NCBI GenBank assembly: GCA_004017275.1
Contig: SAKE01000023.1
Coordinates: 1 to 64,000, forward strand
DNA: 64,000 nucleotides
DNA from: Mesorhizobium sp.
Lineage (GTDB): Bacteria > Pseudomonadota > Alphaproteobacteria > Rhizobiales > Rhizobiaceae
Reading direction: 5' to 3'
The number at the start of each line of letters is the position of its first letter. The first letter of the stretch is position 1. The notes under the pieces were generated by a model. The model saw only the letters and a list, made by a program, of their open reading frames with translations, was not told the origin of the DNA and did not search any database. The translations under genes were made by a program, and so were the position numbers. Below, piece by piece: positions 35,046-44,173 of the stretch.

Positions 35046-35304
35046 CGCGAATCTCAACGCGGTCGGGTCTTTGGGCCAGGACATGTTGCACTGCAGCGAT
35101 ATCGAGCCGGCTTCGGGCCTCCAGCCCTAATCGATTGAAGCCCGAGCCTGCCTTTTAGTCAGATTAAATTACGTTTTCGAAACGGTTTTCTGGCTTTGAC
35201 GCGGTGCAAAAAGAGCATTAGAAACCGGCTGTCCGAAGTCGCAACCGGAAGCGGCAATGCCGCATTTCCACCTGAGGCTCCAGAGACGTCGAACTGGGGG
35301 AGCC

Positions 35305-35724
35305 ATGAGCAAATCACCAGCCACCCGCGAATTTGCCAGACGTGAACGGCCGCTTTCGCCGCACCTCACCGTGTACCGGCCGCCGATCACGATGACGATG
35401 TCGATCATCCACCGCATCACTGGCGGGGCGCTGTATTTCGGCACGCTGCTGGTCGCCCTGTGGCTGATGGCGGCGGCAAGCTCGCAGGCGACGTTTGACT
35501 GGGTCAACTGGGCCTTCGGCGCCTGGCTCGGCCGGCTTATCCTATTCGGCTACACCTGGGCGCTGATGCATCACATGCTGGGTGGTGTGCGCCATCTCAT
35601 CTGGGACACCGGCGCCGGTCTTGAGAAGCATACGGCCTCGAAGATCGCCTGGGCGACGCTGGCCGGCTCGATCCTGCTCACACTGCTGATCTGGATCGCC
35701 GGCTATATGGCGCGGGGAGCCTGA
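35305..35724 (+). CDS. sdhC: Succinate dehydrogenase cytochrome b556 subunit
   Basis: SdhC anchors complex II and holds heme b and quinone. The 139-residue protein has RPLSPHLTVYRPPITMTMSIIHRITG, the family signature with a heme-region histidine, three membrane segments, and MHHMLGGVRHLIWD. GGGGGAG precedes the ATG. It is the first gene of sdhCDAB; sdhD follows after 2 bp. Confidence 0.95.
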   Translation: MSKSPATREFARRERPLSPHLTVYRPPITMTMSIIHRITGGALYFGTLLVALWLMAAASSQATFDWVNWAFGAWLGRLILFGYTWALMHHMLGGVRHLIWDTGAGLEKHTASKIAWATLAGSILLTLLIWIAGYMARGA

Positions 35725-35726
35725 TC

Positions 35727-36122
35727 ATGAGCGACAACAAATCGGACATGCGCACGCCGCTGGCGAAGGTACGCGGCCTCGGCTCCGCCCGCGAGGGCAC
35801 CGGACATTTCTGGCGCCAGCGCCTGACCGCGATCGCCAACATCCCGCTGATCCTGTTCTTCGTCGGTTTCCTGATCGCGCTCAATGGCGCCGACTATGAG
35901 CATGTGCGAGCAGCCCTTGCCAACCCGTTCGTGGCGCTGGTGATGGCCCTGGTGCTCATCTCCGGGCTCACCCATATGCGGCTCGGCATGCAGGTGATCA
36001 TCGAGGATTACGTGCATGGCGAGGGCATGAAGCTGGCGCTGATCGCCCTCAATACATTTTTCACCATAGCGGTCGGCGTCGCCTCAATCTTCGCCCTGCT
36101 CAAGCTGGCATTCGGAGGCTGA
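35727..36122 (+). CDS. sdhD: Succinate dehydrogenase hydrophobic anchor subunit
   Basis: The 131-residue protein has three membrane segments and the second anchor histidine region SGLTHMRLGMQVIIEDYVH, which is typical of SdhD and provides a heme ligand and quinone contacts. It is packed tightly between sdhC and sdhA. Confidence 0.94.
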   Translation: MSDNKSDMRTPLAKVRGLGSAREGTGHFWRQRLTAIANIPLILFFVGFLIALNGADYEHVRAALANPFVALVMALVLISGLTHMRLGMQVIIEDYVHGEGMKLALIALNTFFTIAVGVASIFALLKLAFGG

Positions 36123-36123
36123 G

Positions 36124-37959
36124 TTGGCCAAGGACGCGAAACAAGCCAACACGGCAGGCTATACCTTTGTCGACCACAAGTTCGACGTGGTGGTCGTCGG
36201 CGCCGGTGGAGCCGGCCTGCGCGCCACGCTCGGCATGGCCGAACAGGGCCTGCGCACCGCCTGCATCACCAAGGTGTTCCCAACCCGCTCGCATACGGTG
36301 GCGGCGCAAGGCGGCATTGCCGCTTCGCTTGCCAATATGGGACCCGACAATTGGCAATGGCATCTTTTCGATACCGTCAAGGGTTCGGATTGGCTGGGCG
36401 ACATCGACGCGCAGGAGTACATGGTCCAGCAGGCGCCCGCCGCCGTCTACGAACTCGAACATTACGGCGTGCCGTTCTCGCGCACCGAAGAGGGCAAGAT
36501 CTACCAGCGGCCGTTCGGCGGCATGATGATGAATTTCGGCGAAGGCCCGCCTGTGCAGCGCACATGCGCCGCCGCCGACCGCACCGGCCACGCCATGCTG
36601 CACACGCTTTACGGCCAGTCGCTGAAGCACAACGCGCAGTTCTTCATCGAGTATTTCGCGCTCGACCTGATCATGGAGCCCGACGGCACCTGCACCGGCG
36701 TCGTCGCCTGGAATCTCGACGACGGCACCGTCCACCGTTTTTCGGCCAAGATGGTGGTGCTGGCGACAGGCGGCTACGGCCGGGCCTATTTCTCGGCGAC
36801 CTCGGCGCACACCTGCACCGGCGACGGCGGCGGCATGGCCGCGCGGGCGGGGTTCCCTCTCCAGGACATGGAGTTCGTGCAGTTCCATCCGACCGGCATC
36901 TATGGCGCCGGCTGCCTGATCACCGAAGGCGCGCGCGGCGAAGGCGGCTATCTCGTCAATTCCGAGGGCGAGCGCTTCATGGAGCGCTACGCGCCGTCGG
37001 CCAAGGACCTTGCCTCGCGCGACGTCGTCTCGCGCTGCATGACGCTGGAAATCCGCGAGGGCCGCGGTGTCGGGCCGAAGAAGGACCACATCTTCCTGCA
37101 CCTCGATCACCTCGATCCGGCCGTCCTGCATGAGCGGCTGCCCGGCATTTCGGAATCGGCCAAGATCTTTGCCGGCGTCGACCTGACCAAGGAGCCGATC
37201 CCGGTGCTGCCGACGGTGCATTACAATATGGGCGGCGTGCCGACCAATTACTGGGGCGAAGTGCTCAACCCGACGTCGAGAAGCCCGGACAAAGTGTCGC
37301 CCGGGCTGATGGCGGTCGGCGAAGCCGGCTGCGCCTCGGTGCACGGCGCCAACCGGCTGGGCTCGAACTCGCTGATCGATCTGGTGGTGTTCGGCCGCGC
37401 GGCGGCGATCCGGGCCGGTCAGGTGATCGACCGCAAATCGGCAATCCCTGCGCCCAACGAAGCCTCGGTCGAAAAGATCATGGATCGCTTCGACCGGCTG
37501 CGCCACGCCAACGGCTCGACGCCGACGGCAGCGTTGCGTGAAAAGATGCAGAAGGCGATGCAGGAAGACGCTGCGGTGTTCCGCACCCAGGAATCGCTGG
37601 ACAGCGGCTGCAAGCGTATTTCGCAGATCTGGGGCGAGTTGAAGGACATCAAGGTGTACGATCGCTCGATGATCTGGAATTCCGACCTGGTCGAAACGCT
37701 GGAACTGGAAAACCTGATGGCCAACGCCATCACCACGGTCTACGGCGCCGCGGCGCGCAAGGAGAGCCGCGGCGCGCATGCGCGTGAAGATTTTTCCGCC
37801 CGCGACGACGCCAACTGGCGCAAGCACACGCTGGCCAGGCTGAGCGAGGCCGGCGAAGTGACGCTCAGCTATCGGCCGGTTCATACGGAACTGCAGCTCA
37901 AGGAAGAAAACGGCGGCATCAACCCGGCCAAGATCGCGCCAAAGGCGAGAGTGTATTGA
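36124..37959 (+). CDS. sdhA: Succinate dehydrogenase flavoprotein subunit
   Basis: This 611-residue protein oxidises succinate at a covalently bound FAD. The FAD motif is VVVGAGGAGLRA. The flavinylated histidine is His57 in TRSHTVAAQGG. HPTGIYGAGCLITEGARGEGG and HGANRLGSNSL contain the substrate site. The start is TTG at 36124, one base after the sdhD stop codon, so coupling is likely. Confidence 0.97.
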   Translation: MAKDAKQANTAGYTFVDHKFDVVVVGAGGAGLRATLGMAEQGLRTACITKVFPTRSHTVAAQGGIAASLANMGPDNWQWHLFDTVKGSDWLGDIDAQEYMVQQAPAAVYELEHYGVPFSRTEEGKIYQRPFGGMMMNFGEGPPVQRTCAAADRTGHAMLHTLYGQSLKHNAQFFIEYFALDLIMEPDGTCTGVVAWNLDDGTVHRFSAKMVVLATGGYGRAYFSATSAHTCTGDGGGMAARAGFPLQDMEFVQFHPTGIYGAGCLITEGARGEGGYLVNSEGERFMERYAPSAKDLASRDVVSRCMTLEIREGRGVGPKKDHIFLHLDHLDPAVLHERLPGISESAKIFAGVDLTKEPIPVLPTVHYNMGGVPTNYWGEVLNPTSRSPDKVSPGLMAVGEAGCASVHGANRLGSNSLIDLVVFGRAAAIRAGQVIDRKSAIPAPNEASVEKIMDRFDRLRHANGSTPTAALREKMQKAMQEDAAVFRTQESLDSGCKRISQIWGELKDIKVYDRSMIWNSDLVETLELENLMANAITTVYGAAARKESRGAHAREDFSARDDANWRKHTLARLSEAGEVTLSYRPVHTELQLKEENGGINPAKIAPKARVY

Positions 37960-37968
37960 GGATCGAAC

Positions 37969-38748
37969 ATGGTTGAACTCACGCTCCCCAAGAATTCGCA
38001 GATCAAGGCGGGAAAAACCTGGCCGAAGCCGGAAGGCGCGACCAATCTGCGCGAGTATCGGATCTACCGTTGGTCGCCGGACGACGACGAGAACCCGTGC
38101 ATCGATACCTATTTCGTCGACATGGACGATTGCGGCCCGATGGTGCTCGACGCGCTGCTCTGGATCAAGAACAAGATCGACCCGACGCTGACCTTGCGGC
38201 GCTCCTGCCGCGAGGGCATTTGCGGCTCCTGCGCCATGAACATCGACGGCTCCAACACGCTCGCCTGCACCAAGGGCTGCGACGACATTTCCGGCGCCGT
38301 CAAGGTCTATCCGCTGCCGCATATGCAAGTGGTCAAGGACCTGGTGCCGGACCTCACCAATTTCTATGCCCAGCACGCCTCGATCCAGCCGTGGCTGAAG
38401 ACGGTGTCGCCGGAGCCGGCCAAGGAATGGCTGCAGAGCCACGAAGACCGTGAAAAGCTGGATGGCCTCTACGAGTGCATATTGTGCGCCTGCTGCTCGA
38501 CCTCGTGTCCGAGCTACTGGTGGAACGGCGACCGCTATCTCGGCCCGGCAACGCTGCTGCAGGCCTATCGCTGGCTAATCGATAGCCGTGACGAGGCCAA
38601 GGGCGAGCGGCTCGACAATCTCGAAGACCCGTTCCGGCTCTATCGCTGCCACACCATCATGAACTGTGCCCAAACCTGCCCCAAGGGCCTCAACCCGGCC
38701 AAGGCGATCGCCGAGATCAAGAAGATGATGGTGGAGAGAAGGGTTTAG
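37969..38748 (+). CDS. sdhB: Succinate dehydrogenase iron-sulfur subunit
   Basis: This 259-residue protein carries electrons from FAD to quinone. The 2Fe-2S cysteines are in SCREGICGSCAMNI with a further one in LACTKGC. The 4Fe-4S and 3Fe-4S cysteines are in CILCACCSTSCPSYWW and in CHTIMNCAQTCPKGLNP. It closes the sdh operon. Confidence 0.97.
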   Translation: MVELTLPKNSQIKAGKTWPKPEGATNLREYRIYRWSPDDDENPCIDTYFVDMDDCGPMVLDALLWIKNKIDPTLTLRRSCREGICGSCAMNIDGSNTLACTKGCDDISGAVKVYPLPHMQVVKDLVPDLTNFYAQHASIQPWLKTVSPEPAKEWLQSHEDREKLDGLYECILCACCSTSCPSYWWNGDRYLGPATLLQAYRWLIDSRDEAKGERLDNLEDPFRLYRCHTIMNCAQTCPKGLNPAKAIAEIKKMMVERRV

Positions 38749-38819
38749 GGCGGGGTTGCTTGCAAACTGCGTCCGTCGCGATCCTTCACACCCCTCCGGG
38801 ATCAAAGGATAGCCAACCA

Positions 38820-39449
38820 ATGAGCGAAGACCTTCCCATCCTCTCCCCCATCGAAGCGCGCATACTCGGCTGCCTGATCGAGAAGAAGGAGCTGACGCCG
38901 GATGTCTATCCGCTGACGCTCAACGCAGCACTGGCCGCCGCCAACCAGAAGACGGCGCGCGAGCCGGTGATGGCGCTGGAACAGGTCGAGGTGCACCGGG
39001 GGCTGAAGCTGCTCGAACAAAAGGGGCTGGTGCGTCAGATGTTCGGCTCTCGCGTCGAGCGCTACGAGCACCAGATGGCACAGCGCTTCTCGCTGACCAC
39101 GCCGCAGACCGCTTTGATCGGCCTGCTGTTGCTGCGCGGGCCGCAGACGGCACATGAACTGCTGGCGCGGGGCGAGCGCATGGCGCGGTTCTCGTCGATC
39201 GAAGATCTGCGCACCGAGCTCGATATGCTGATCGGCCGCCGACCGCCACTCATTCAGGAAATCCCGCGCGGACCAGGCCAGCGCGAGGACCGCTACGTTC
39301 ATCTCCTCAGCGGCCCGGTGGACGTTGCAGCCCTTTCGGCGCAGCGAAGTGCATCGGCCCTGCCTGCTTCCGACCTGGAGGCGAGGTTGGAGGCGCTGGA
39401 GCAGGAAGTCGCCGCACTACGCGCCCGACTGGACGCGCTGGGCGCGTAG
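38820..39449 (+). CDS. DUF480 (YceH-family) protein
   Basis: This 209-residue protein has the YceH layout of two winged-helix domains: LSPIEARILGCLIEKKELTPDVYPLTLNA at the start and SLTTPQTALIGLLLLRGPQTAHEL in the middle, followed by a C-terminal coiled segment (LEARLEALEQEVAALRARL). Function is unknown. ATG 38820 matches the usual N-terminus. Confidence 0.9.
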   Translation: MSEDLPILSPIEARILGCLIEKKELTPDVYPLTLNAALAAANQKTAREPVMALEQVEVHRGLKLLEQKGLVRQMFGSRVERYEHQMAQRFSLTTPQTALIGLLLLRGPQTAHELLARGERMARFSSIEDLRTELDMLIGRRPPLIQEIPRGPGQREDRYVHLLSGPVDVAALSAQRSASALPASDLEARLEALEQEVAALRARLDALGA

Positions 39450-39450
39450 G

Positions 39451-39485
39451 CCCGGCGCGCCTGAGTGTTCGCGCCGGGGTCTTCC
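39451..39485 (+). terminator. Probable terminator after the YceH gene
   Basis: CCCGGCGCG (39451-39459) and CGCGCCGGG (39470-39478) form a perfect 9-bp stem directly after the stop codon, followed by the weak tail GTCTTCC. It lies at the convergent junction with the OsmC gene. Confidence 0.5.
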
Positions 39486-39497
39486 GGGGCAGCGTTC

Positions 39498-39923
39498 TCA
39501 GCCGAGCCTGGCGTCGAGCGATACGTTGATGGCGCCGAGCGCTTTGGAGACCGGGCATCCGGCCTTGGCCTTTTCAGCCAATTCCTTGAACTTGGCCGCA
39601 TCGATGCCGGGCACCTTGCCGACCACGGTGAGGGCGCTGCCGGTGATCCCCGTGCCGGGAACCAGCGTCACCACGGCCTTGGCGTCGAGCTCGGTGGCGG
39701 GCGTGCCGTTCTCGGCCAGGAAATGCGAGAACTGCATGGCAAAGCAGCCGGCATGCGCCGCGGCGATCAGCTCTTCCGGGTTGGTGCCGGATTTGCCGCT
39801 CTCGTCCTCGAAGCGCGCCTTGAACGAATAGGGCGTGCCCTTCAGGGTTCCGCTCTGGGTGTCGAGCGTGCCCGTGCCCTCTTTCAGATTGCCTTTCCAG
39901 ACGGCGTTTGCGGTGCGGTCCAT
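39498..39923 (-). CDS. OsmC-family peroxiredoxin
   Basis: This 141-residue OsmC-fold protein reduces organic hydroperoxides with two cysteines: Cys60 in AAHAGCFAMQ and Cys123 in KAGCPVSKAL. The motif GTNPEELIAAAHAGC is typical of the OsmC branch, distinct from the Ohr at 25942. The start at 39923 (MDRTANAVWKGN) is the common one; longer frames have no support. Confidence 0.92.
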   Translation of the reverse strand: MDRTANAVWKGNLKEGTGTLDTQSGTLKGTPYSFKARFEDESGKSGTNPEELIAAAHAGCFAMQFSHFLAENGTPATELDAKAVVTLVPGTGITGSALTVVGKVPGIDAAKFKELAEKAKAGCPVSKALGAINVSLDARLG

Positions 39924-40144
39924 GAATTCCTCCTTATTGCAGCGGTGGCGCCGGCCAGGCGGCGTTCCTCCCAACTATAGCGCGGGCGCTAGGGAAGGCC
40001 ACCGCGCTGTTTGCGGGCGCATGCAGCGCCAGCGAGCCCCACCGAATCTTTTTTTGGAAAAATGTGCGTGCAAAAATGTCGACTTGCATCGGCCCCGACC
40101 GTCCTGCGGGCGGCCACGGATTCTCGTGGCGGATGGAGGTTCAC

Positions 40145-40366
40145 ATGAACAATCTGTTTTCTGCCCATTGGACAAGCACCGGCCGAAGGGCTGATCTACA
40201 AGAAAGCGACCCGCTGCATGTGCCGCCCTCCGGCTTCGGCCGGCTGCTTGCGGCAGTTGCCATCATCGGCATTGCGGTCAGCTTTCTCGACCATGTTGCT
40301 GCCGGCAAGGGCTCAACTGATACCGTGATCGCCTATGGTTCGTCACAGCAAAGGAGCTGGAAATGA
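40145..40366 (+). CDS. Small hypothetical membrane protein
   Basis: This 73-residue protein is preceded by GGAGG. It has a possible membrane segment at about 37-55 (LLAAVAIIGIAVSFLDHVAA) and no recognised family. Its stop overlaps the YciI gene start as ATGA, so the two are co-translated. Confidence 0.55.
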   Translation: MNNLFSAHWTSTGRRADLQESDPLHVPPSGFGRLLAAVAIIGIAVSFLDHVAAGKGSTDTVIAYGSSQQRSWK

Positions 40367-40719
40367 AATATGTCTGTCTGGTCTATGGCGAGGAAAAAGA
40401 CCTCTATGCCATGACGCCGGAGCGTCTGGCCAAGCTCGATGCGGATTCGATGGCTCATGACCGGTCATTGGATCAGCGTGGGATGCTGATCGTCGCGCAG
40501 GCGCTCCAATCGGTGACGACGTCGAAGACGGTGCGGCGACGCCAGGGCAAGCGGCTGGTCACCGACGGCCCGTTCGCCGAGACCAAGGAGCAGTTGCTCG
40601 GCTTCGTCATGATCGAGGCCGACAATCTCGACCAGGCGCTGGAGATCGCTGGCGAGATCCCGCTGGCCGAAATCGGCACCATCGAGGTGCGGGCGATCTA
40701 CAACGTGCCGGGGTCATAG
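40363..40719 (+). CDS. YciI-family (DGPF) protein
   Basis: This 118-residue ferredoxin-like protein begins MKYVCLVYGEEKDL and holds the hallmark TDGPFAETKEQLLGFVMIEA. Such DGPF proteins often sit beside ECF sigma factors; none is present here. Biochemical function is not established. Confidence 0.88.
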   Translation: MKYVCLVYGEEKDLYAMTPERLAKLDADSMAHDRSLDQRGMLIVAQALQSVTTSKTVRRRQGKRLVTDGPFAETKEQLLGFVMIEADNLDQALEIAGEIPLAEIGTIEVRAIYNVPGS

Positions 40720-40857
40720 TCCGCCATGTGCTCCGGCCACTCGGAACCAAGGCGTTCGATTGAGCGATCGTCCTGGTTCATTTCGTGCGCAACTTTTGCG
40801 TGTTGAAGCAATGCGAGAGTTCTCCTATCGTCGCCGGAATTCTTGGGGGATTTCGAC

Positions 40858-41385
40858 ATGCCTTTCCTGATTGCTGCACTTGGTGTGCTGGGAGCGGCGG
40901 CGTTCTGGTGGTACCGGATGAAGGCCATGAACGAGGCGGCGCGTGACGTTGCCGATGTCATAGGCCGGGTCCAGGGCTCGGTGCGCCGCAAGAAACTGCG
41001 CAAGCAGGCGGCCCTGTCGCCGCTGACGGCGATCGACGATCCGGTGGTGGCTGCCGCGACGCTGATTACATCAATCGTCTCCGAGGACGGGCCTGTGCTG
41101 CCGCAGCGCGAAGCTGTCATTCGCGCGGTGATTTCCGAGATCGCCGACAAAAAGAAAACCGACGAAGCGGTGGTCTACGCCAAATGGGCGGCGGCGCAGG
41201 TCGACGACACCACGATCGTCATCGACAAGCTGGCGCCGTTCCTGCGCGAACGCCTCGATGTCGCCGAGCGAAACGATTTGCTGCAGATGGTCAACCGCGT
41301 CGCCCAGGGCGGCGAGAAACGCCTCGAAATATCCGACCAGAGGATATTGCGGCTGCGGCAGAAGCTGGGTTTCGAGGTGAACTAG
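40858..41385 (+). CDS. Hypothetical protein with N-terminal membrane anchor
   Basis: This 175-residue protein has a short hydrophobic start (FLIAALGVLGAAAFWWY), a basic segment (RRKKLRKQ), and a helical domain of about 110 residues (PVVAAATLITSIVSEDGPVL, REAVIRAVISEIADKK, LLQMVNRVAQGG). The helical part is reminiscent of a TerB/tellurite-resistance-like fold, but this is uncertain. GGGGGA precedes the ATG. Confidence 0.65.
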   Translation: MPFLIAALGVLGAAAFWWYRMKAMNEAARDVADVIGRVQGSVRRKKLRKQAALSPLTAIDDPVVAAATLITSIVSEDGPVLPQREAVIRAVISEIADKKKTDEAVVYAKWAAAQVDDTTIVIDKLAPFLRERLDVAERNDLLQMVNRVAQGGEKRLEISDQRILRLRQKLGFEVN

Positions 41386-41435
41386 GGTGTGCTGTACAGA
41401 GGATTTGACGGGTTGGGTGTCCCCGCGTGACGAAC

Positions 41436-41618
41436 CGTCATCCTGGGGGCGGAGCAAGGAGCGAAGCGACGCAGCGCAGACCCCAGGATCCATGCCGCGA
41501 CATCAAAGCGGTGCAGCAGTCCAGAATTCTGCTCCGCTGCACCCTCCGGCTGAGGTAACGGCATGGATCCCAGGGTCTTCGCGACGGAGCTTCGCTCCTG
41601 CTTCGCCCTGGGATGACG
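41436..41618. repeat. 185-bp palindromic intergenic repeat, copy 2
   Basis: The ends CGTCATCC (41436-41443) and GGATGACG (41611-41618) are inverted. The internal order matches copy 1 at 20718-20903: GGAGCAAGGAGCG, AGCGACGC, AGGATCCATGCCGCG, CAGAATTCTGC, GGCATGGATCCCAGGGTC, CGCGACGGAGCTTCGCTCCTGCTTCGCCC split over the same spacing. Internal arms can fold into a long branched hairpin. It lies between convergent genes and has no coding content. Confidence 0.85.
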
Positions 41619-41721
41619 ACATTGGGGAGGCTTCGGCCAATCTCCATGGTTTGCGAACGCTACAGGATGGTATTGATGCCGGCCTGACCTGAATCCCAAC
41701 ACACCCTGCCATGGCGGCGGA

Positions 41722-42984
41722 TCAGATCGCCTCGCCCTTCAACAGCCGCGGCGTGCCGGCGGACAGTCCCGATGCCTGGCGGATGAAGAATTCCTTCAGG
41801 CGCGGCATGCGTTCGACGAGGCCGAGCCCGATGTCGCGGACGGTGCGCAGCGGGCCGATGTCGTTGGAAAACAGCCGGTTCAGCACATCAGTGGTGACGC
41901 CCATCTGCACCGTGTCGAAGCGGCGCCACTGCTGGTAGCGTTCGAGCACGTCGAGCGCGCCGATGTCCTGGCCGAGCCGGTCGGCCTCGACGATCACCTC
42001 GGCAAGCGCGGCGACATCCTTGAAGCCGAGATTGAGGCCCTGGCCGGCGATCGGGTGGATGCCGTGGGCGGCATCGCCGGCGAGCGCGATGCGGGGTGCT
42101 GCGAAGGCACGCGCAAGGGTCAGGCCGAGCGGCCAGGCGCGCGGCTTGTCGGCGACGCGGATTTCGCCAAGCTTCAGGCCGAAACGCTGTTCGAGTTCGT
42201 GCTCGAAGACGAGATCGTCGCCGGCCACCAGCTTCTCGGCATCTTCCGCACGTTCGACCCAGACGATCGACGAGCGGTTGGTGCCGTCTTCGCCGGGCTT
42301 GAGCGGCAGCGTGGCGAAGGGTCCCGCCGGCAGGAAATGCTCTTCCGCGCGGCCATTGTGCGGGCGTTCATGCGCTACCGTGCAGACGATGCCGGACTGG
42401 CCATACTCCCACTTCACCGTCTTGATGCCGGCCATGTCGCGCAGCTTGGAGTTTACGCCATCGGCGGCGACCAGCAGCCGCGCCTTCAGCGTCGCACCAT
42501 CGGCGAGATGCACGGTGATCCCACTGCCGTTGGTCTCGAAACCTTGCACGGCCACACCCTCGATGATGTCGATGCCGAGCTTTTCCGCACTGGCCCGCAA
42601 GGCGCCGTTCAGCACCTTGTTGGCGACCATATGCGCAAAGGGCTCGCCCGGCGCCACTTCGCCGTCGAAGGTGAGGAACACCGGACGCACCGGATCGGAG
42701 GTGCGCGAATCCGTGATGATCATCTCGGTGATCGCCTGCGCCTGCGGCGCGATCTCGGCCCAGACGCCGAGCTGGTCGAGCATGCGGCAGGCGGCGGCGG
42801 CAATGGCCGAAGCGCGGCCATCCCTCTGCCAGACGCCAGCGGGTGCCGCATCGACGAGTGCTACGGCGAGACCCGGGCGCGCCCGCTTCAGCGACACGGC
42901 GGTGGCCAAGCCGACATAGCCGGCGCCGGCGACCAGAACATCGAGCCCGGATCTGGGTTTCGCGTCCGCCTTGCGTTCCATCAT
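41722..42984 (-). CDS. UbiH/UbiF/UbiL-type FAD-dependent hydroxylase (ubiquinone synthesis)
   Basis: This 420-residue flavin monooxygenase has the FAD motif VAGAGYVGLATAVSLKRA, the conserved VAADGVNSKLRD, and the late GD motif LAGDAAHGIHPIAGQGLNLGFKD, which is specific to the Ubi/Coq6 group. It would hydroxylate the ring of a ubiquinone precursor; which position cannot be told. The ATG at 42984 has GGAG upstream; the much longer open frame upstream runs antisense through tesB and is not real. Confidence 0.9.
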   Translation of the reverse strand: MMERKADAKPRSGLDVLVAGAGYVGLATAVSLKRARPGLAVALVDAAPAGVWQRDGRASAIAAAACRMLDQLGVWAEIAPQAQAITEMIITDSRTSDPVRPVFLTFDGEVAPGEPFAHMVANKVLNGALRASAEKLGIDIIEGVAVQGFETNGSGITVHLADGATLKARLLVAADGVNSKLRDMAGIKTVKWEYGQSGIVCTVAHERPHNGRAEEHFLPAGPFATLPLKPGEDGTNRSSIVWVERAEDAEKLVAGDDLVFEHELEQRFGLKLGEIRVADKPRAWPLGLTLARAFAAPRIALAGDAAHGIHPIAGQGLNLGFKDVAALAEVIVEADRLGQDIGALDVLERYQQWRRFDTVQMGVTTDVLNRLFSNDIGPLRTVRDIGLGLVERMPRLKEFFIRQASGLSAGTPRLLKGEAI

Positions 42985-43080
42985 CTTCGCTCCTTGCACG
43001 CCAGCCGGGTCTTCAACCCTTGACTGCCTGTCCGTCCTGTCGGAAACCGCCATAACACTTCTGCGGCGAGGGCGCGAAAT

Positions 43081-43956
43081 ATGACGGCAGCCATGGACGA
43101 GCTTCTCGGCATTCTCGACCTCGAGAAGCTGGAACACAATCTGTATCGTGGTCGCAGCCCCCTGCTCGACTGGCAGCGCGTCTTCGGCGGCCAGACCATC
43201 GCCCAGGCGCTGGTAGCCGCGCAACGGACCGTCGATCCCGATCGCCATGTGCATTCGCTGCACGGCTATTTCATGCGGCCCGGCGACACCAAGGTGCCGA
43301 TCGTCTACGAGGTCGACCGCATCCGCGACGGCGGCTCCTTCACCACGCGCCGCGTGGTGGCGATTCAGCACGGCCAGGCGATCTTTTCGCTGGAAGCCTC
43401 GTTCCATCAGGCCGAGGTCGGTCTCGAGCACCAGGTTCCGATGCCGCAGGACGTTCCGGGGCCGGACACATTGCTGTCGCAGCGCGAATTGCTGGGCAAA
43501 TTCGGCGAGGCGGTGCCCGACGGCATCAAACGCTACTGGGAGCGCGACCGGCCGATCGAGATGAAGCCGGTGATGCTGAAACATTATACAAGCCGCGAAA
43601 AGCTGGAGCCGGAGCAGAACATCTGGATCCGCACCACCGGTCCGGTGCCGGCGAACCGCGCCATCCAGGCGGCGGTGCTTGCCTATCTCTCGGACATGAC
43701 GCTGCTCGATACATCGACCTTCGCGCATGGCCGCGCCATTTTCGATCGCGATATCCAGGCGGCGAGCCTCGACCATGCCATGTGGTTCCACCGCAGCCAT
43801 GCACTCGACGACTGGATGCTCTACACACAGGACAGCCCGTCGACGCAAGGATCGCGCGGCTTCACGCGCGGCTCGCTGTTTGCCCGCGACGGCACGCTGA
43901 TCGCTTCGGTTGCACAGGAAGGGCTGATCCGCCTCAAGCGATCGCCTGCAGAGTAG
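43081..43956 (+). CDS. tesB: Acyl-CoA thioesterase II
   Basis: This 291-residue double-hotdog thioesterase hydrolyses acyl-CoA. Seen motifs are NLYRGRSPLLDWQRVFGGQTIAQAL, HSLHGYFMRPGDT, the catalytic-aspartate region YLSDMTLLDTS, and HRSHALDDWMLY. Length is typical for TesB. It is divergent from the Ubi hydroxylase gene. Confidence 0.95.
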   Translation: MTAAMDELLGILDLEKLEHNLYRGRSPLLDWQRVFGGQTIAQALVAAQRTVDPDRHVHSLHGYFMRPGDTKVPIVYEVDRIRDGGSFTTRRVVAIQHGQAIFSLEASFHQAEVGLEHQVPMPQDVPGPDTLLSQRELLGKFGEAVPDGIKRYWERDRPIEMKPVMLKHYTSREKLEPEQNIWIRTTGPVPANRAIQAAVLAYLSDMTLLDTSTFAHGRAIFDRDIQAASLDHAMWFHRSHALDDWMLYTQDSPSTQGSRGFTRGSLFARDGTLIASVAQEGLIRLKRSPAE

Positions 43957-43971
43957 GCATTTTGCGAAAAT

Positions 43972-44091
43972 TGCCTAATTTTTAAGCAGGCACATCGCCG
44001 CAGCTGTAAGCAGGTTGCGTAGAGGCACTCCCCAATCTCTTTGTTTACAACGGGTTAACACCCTGCTTCGGCACTTGGCACGGAGCTTGAA
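43972..44091 (+). promoter_or_regulatory. Sigma-54-type promoter of glnK with a possible NtrC dyad
   Basis: TTGGCACGGAGCTTGAA (44075-44091) matches the sigma-54 consensus TTGGCAC-N5-TTGCW except for A in place of the -12 C. It lies about 80 bp before glnK, as expected for a nitrogen-controlled gene. About 90-100 bp further upstream, TGC-N11-GCA (43972-43988) has the spacing of an NtrC site, though only the outer bases fit. The -12 mismatch may weaken the promoter. Confidence 0.6.
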
Positions 44092-44173
44092 TCCTGGTGG
44101 GCACTCTCCGGCTCTTTGGGATCGGTGAAGGTGTGCAAACGCGGGGGACCGCAACAGCAAAGGGTGAAACCTT

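Noticed and set aside
36100..38442. Long minus-strand open frame opposite sdhA and sdhB
   Set aside because: This is the same codon-bias effect; sdhA and sdhB have complete cofactor motifs on the plus strand.
40717..40800. 27-codon minus-strand frame starting MNQDDRSIERLG
   Set aside because: It is too short to judge, has no family match from memory and lies in a gap between plus-strand genes.
42985..43848. Upstream extension of the Ubi hydroxylase frame to 708 residues
   Set aside because: The extension is antisense to tesB. A ribosome binding site and the FAD motif place the true start at 42984.
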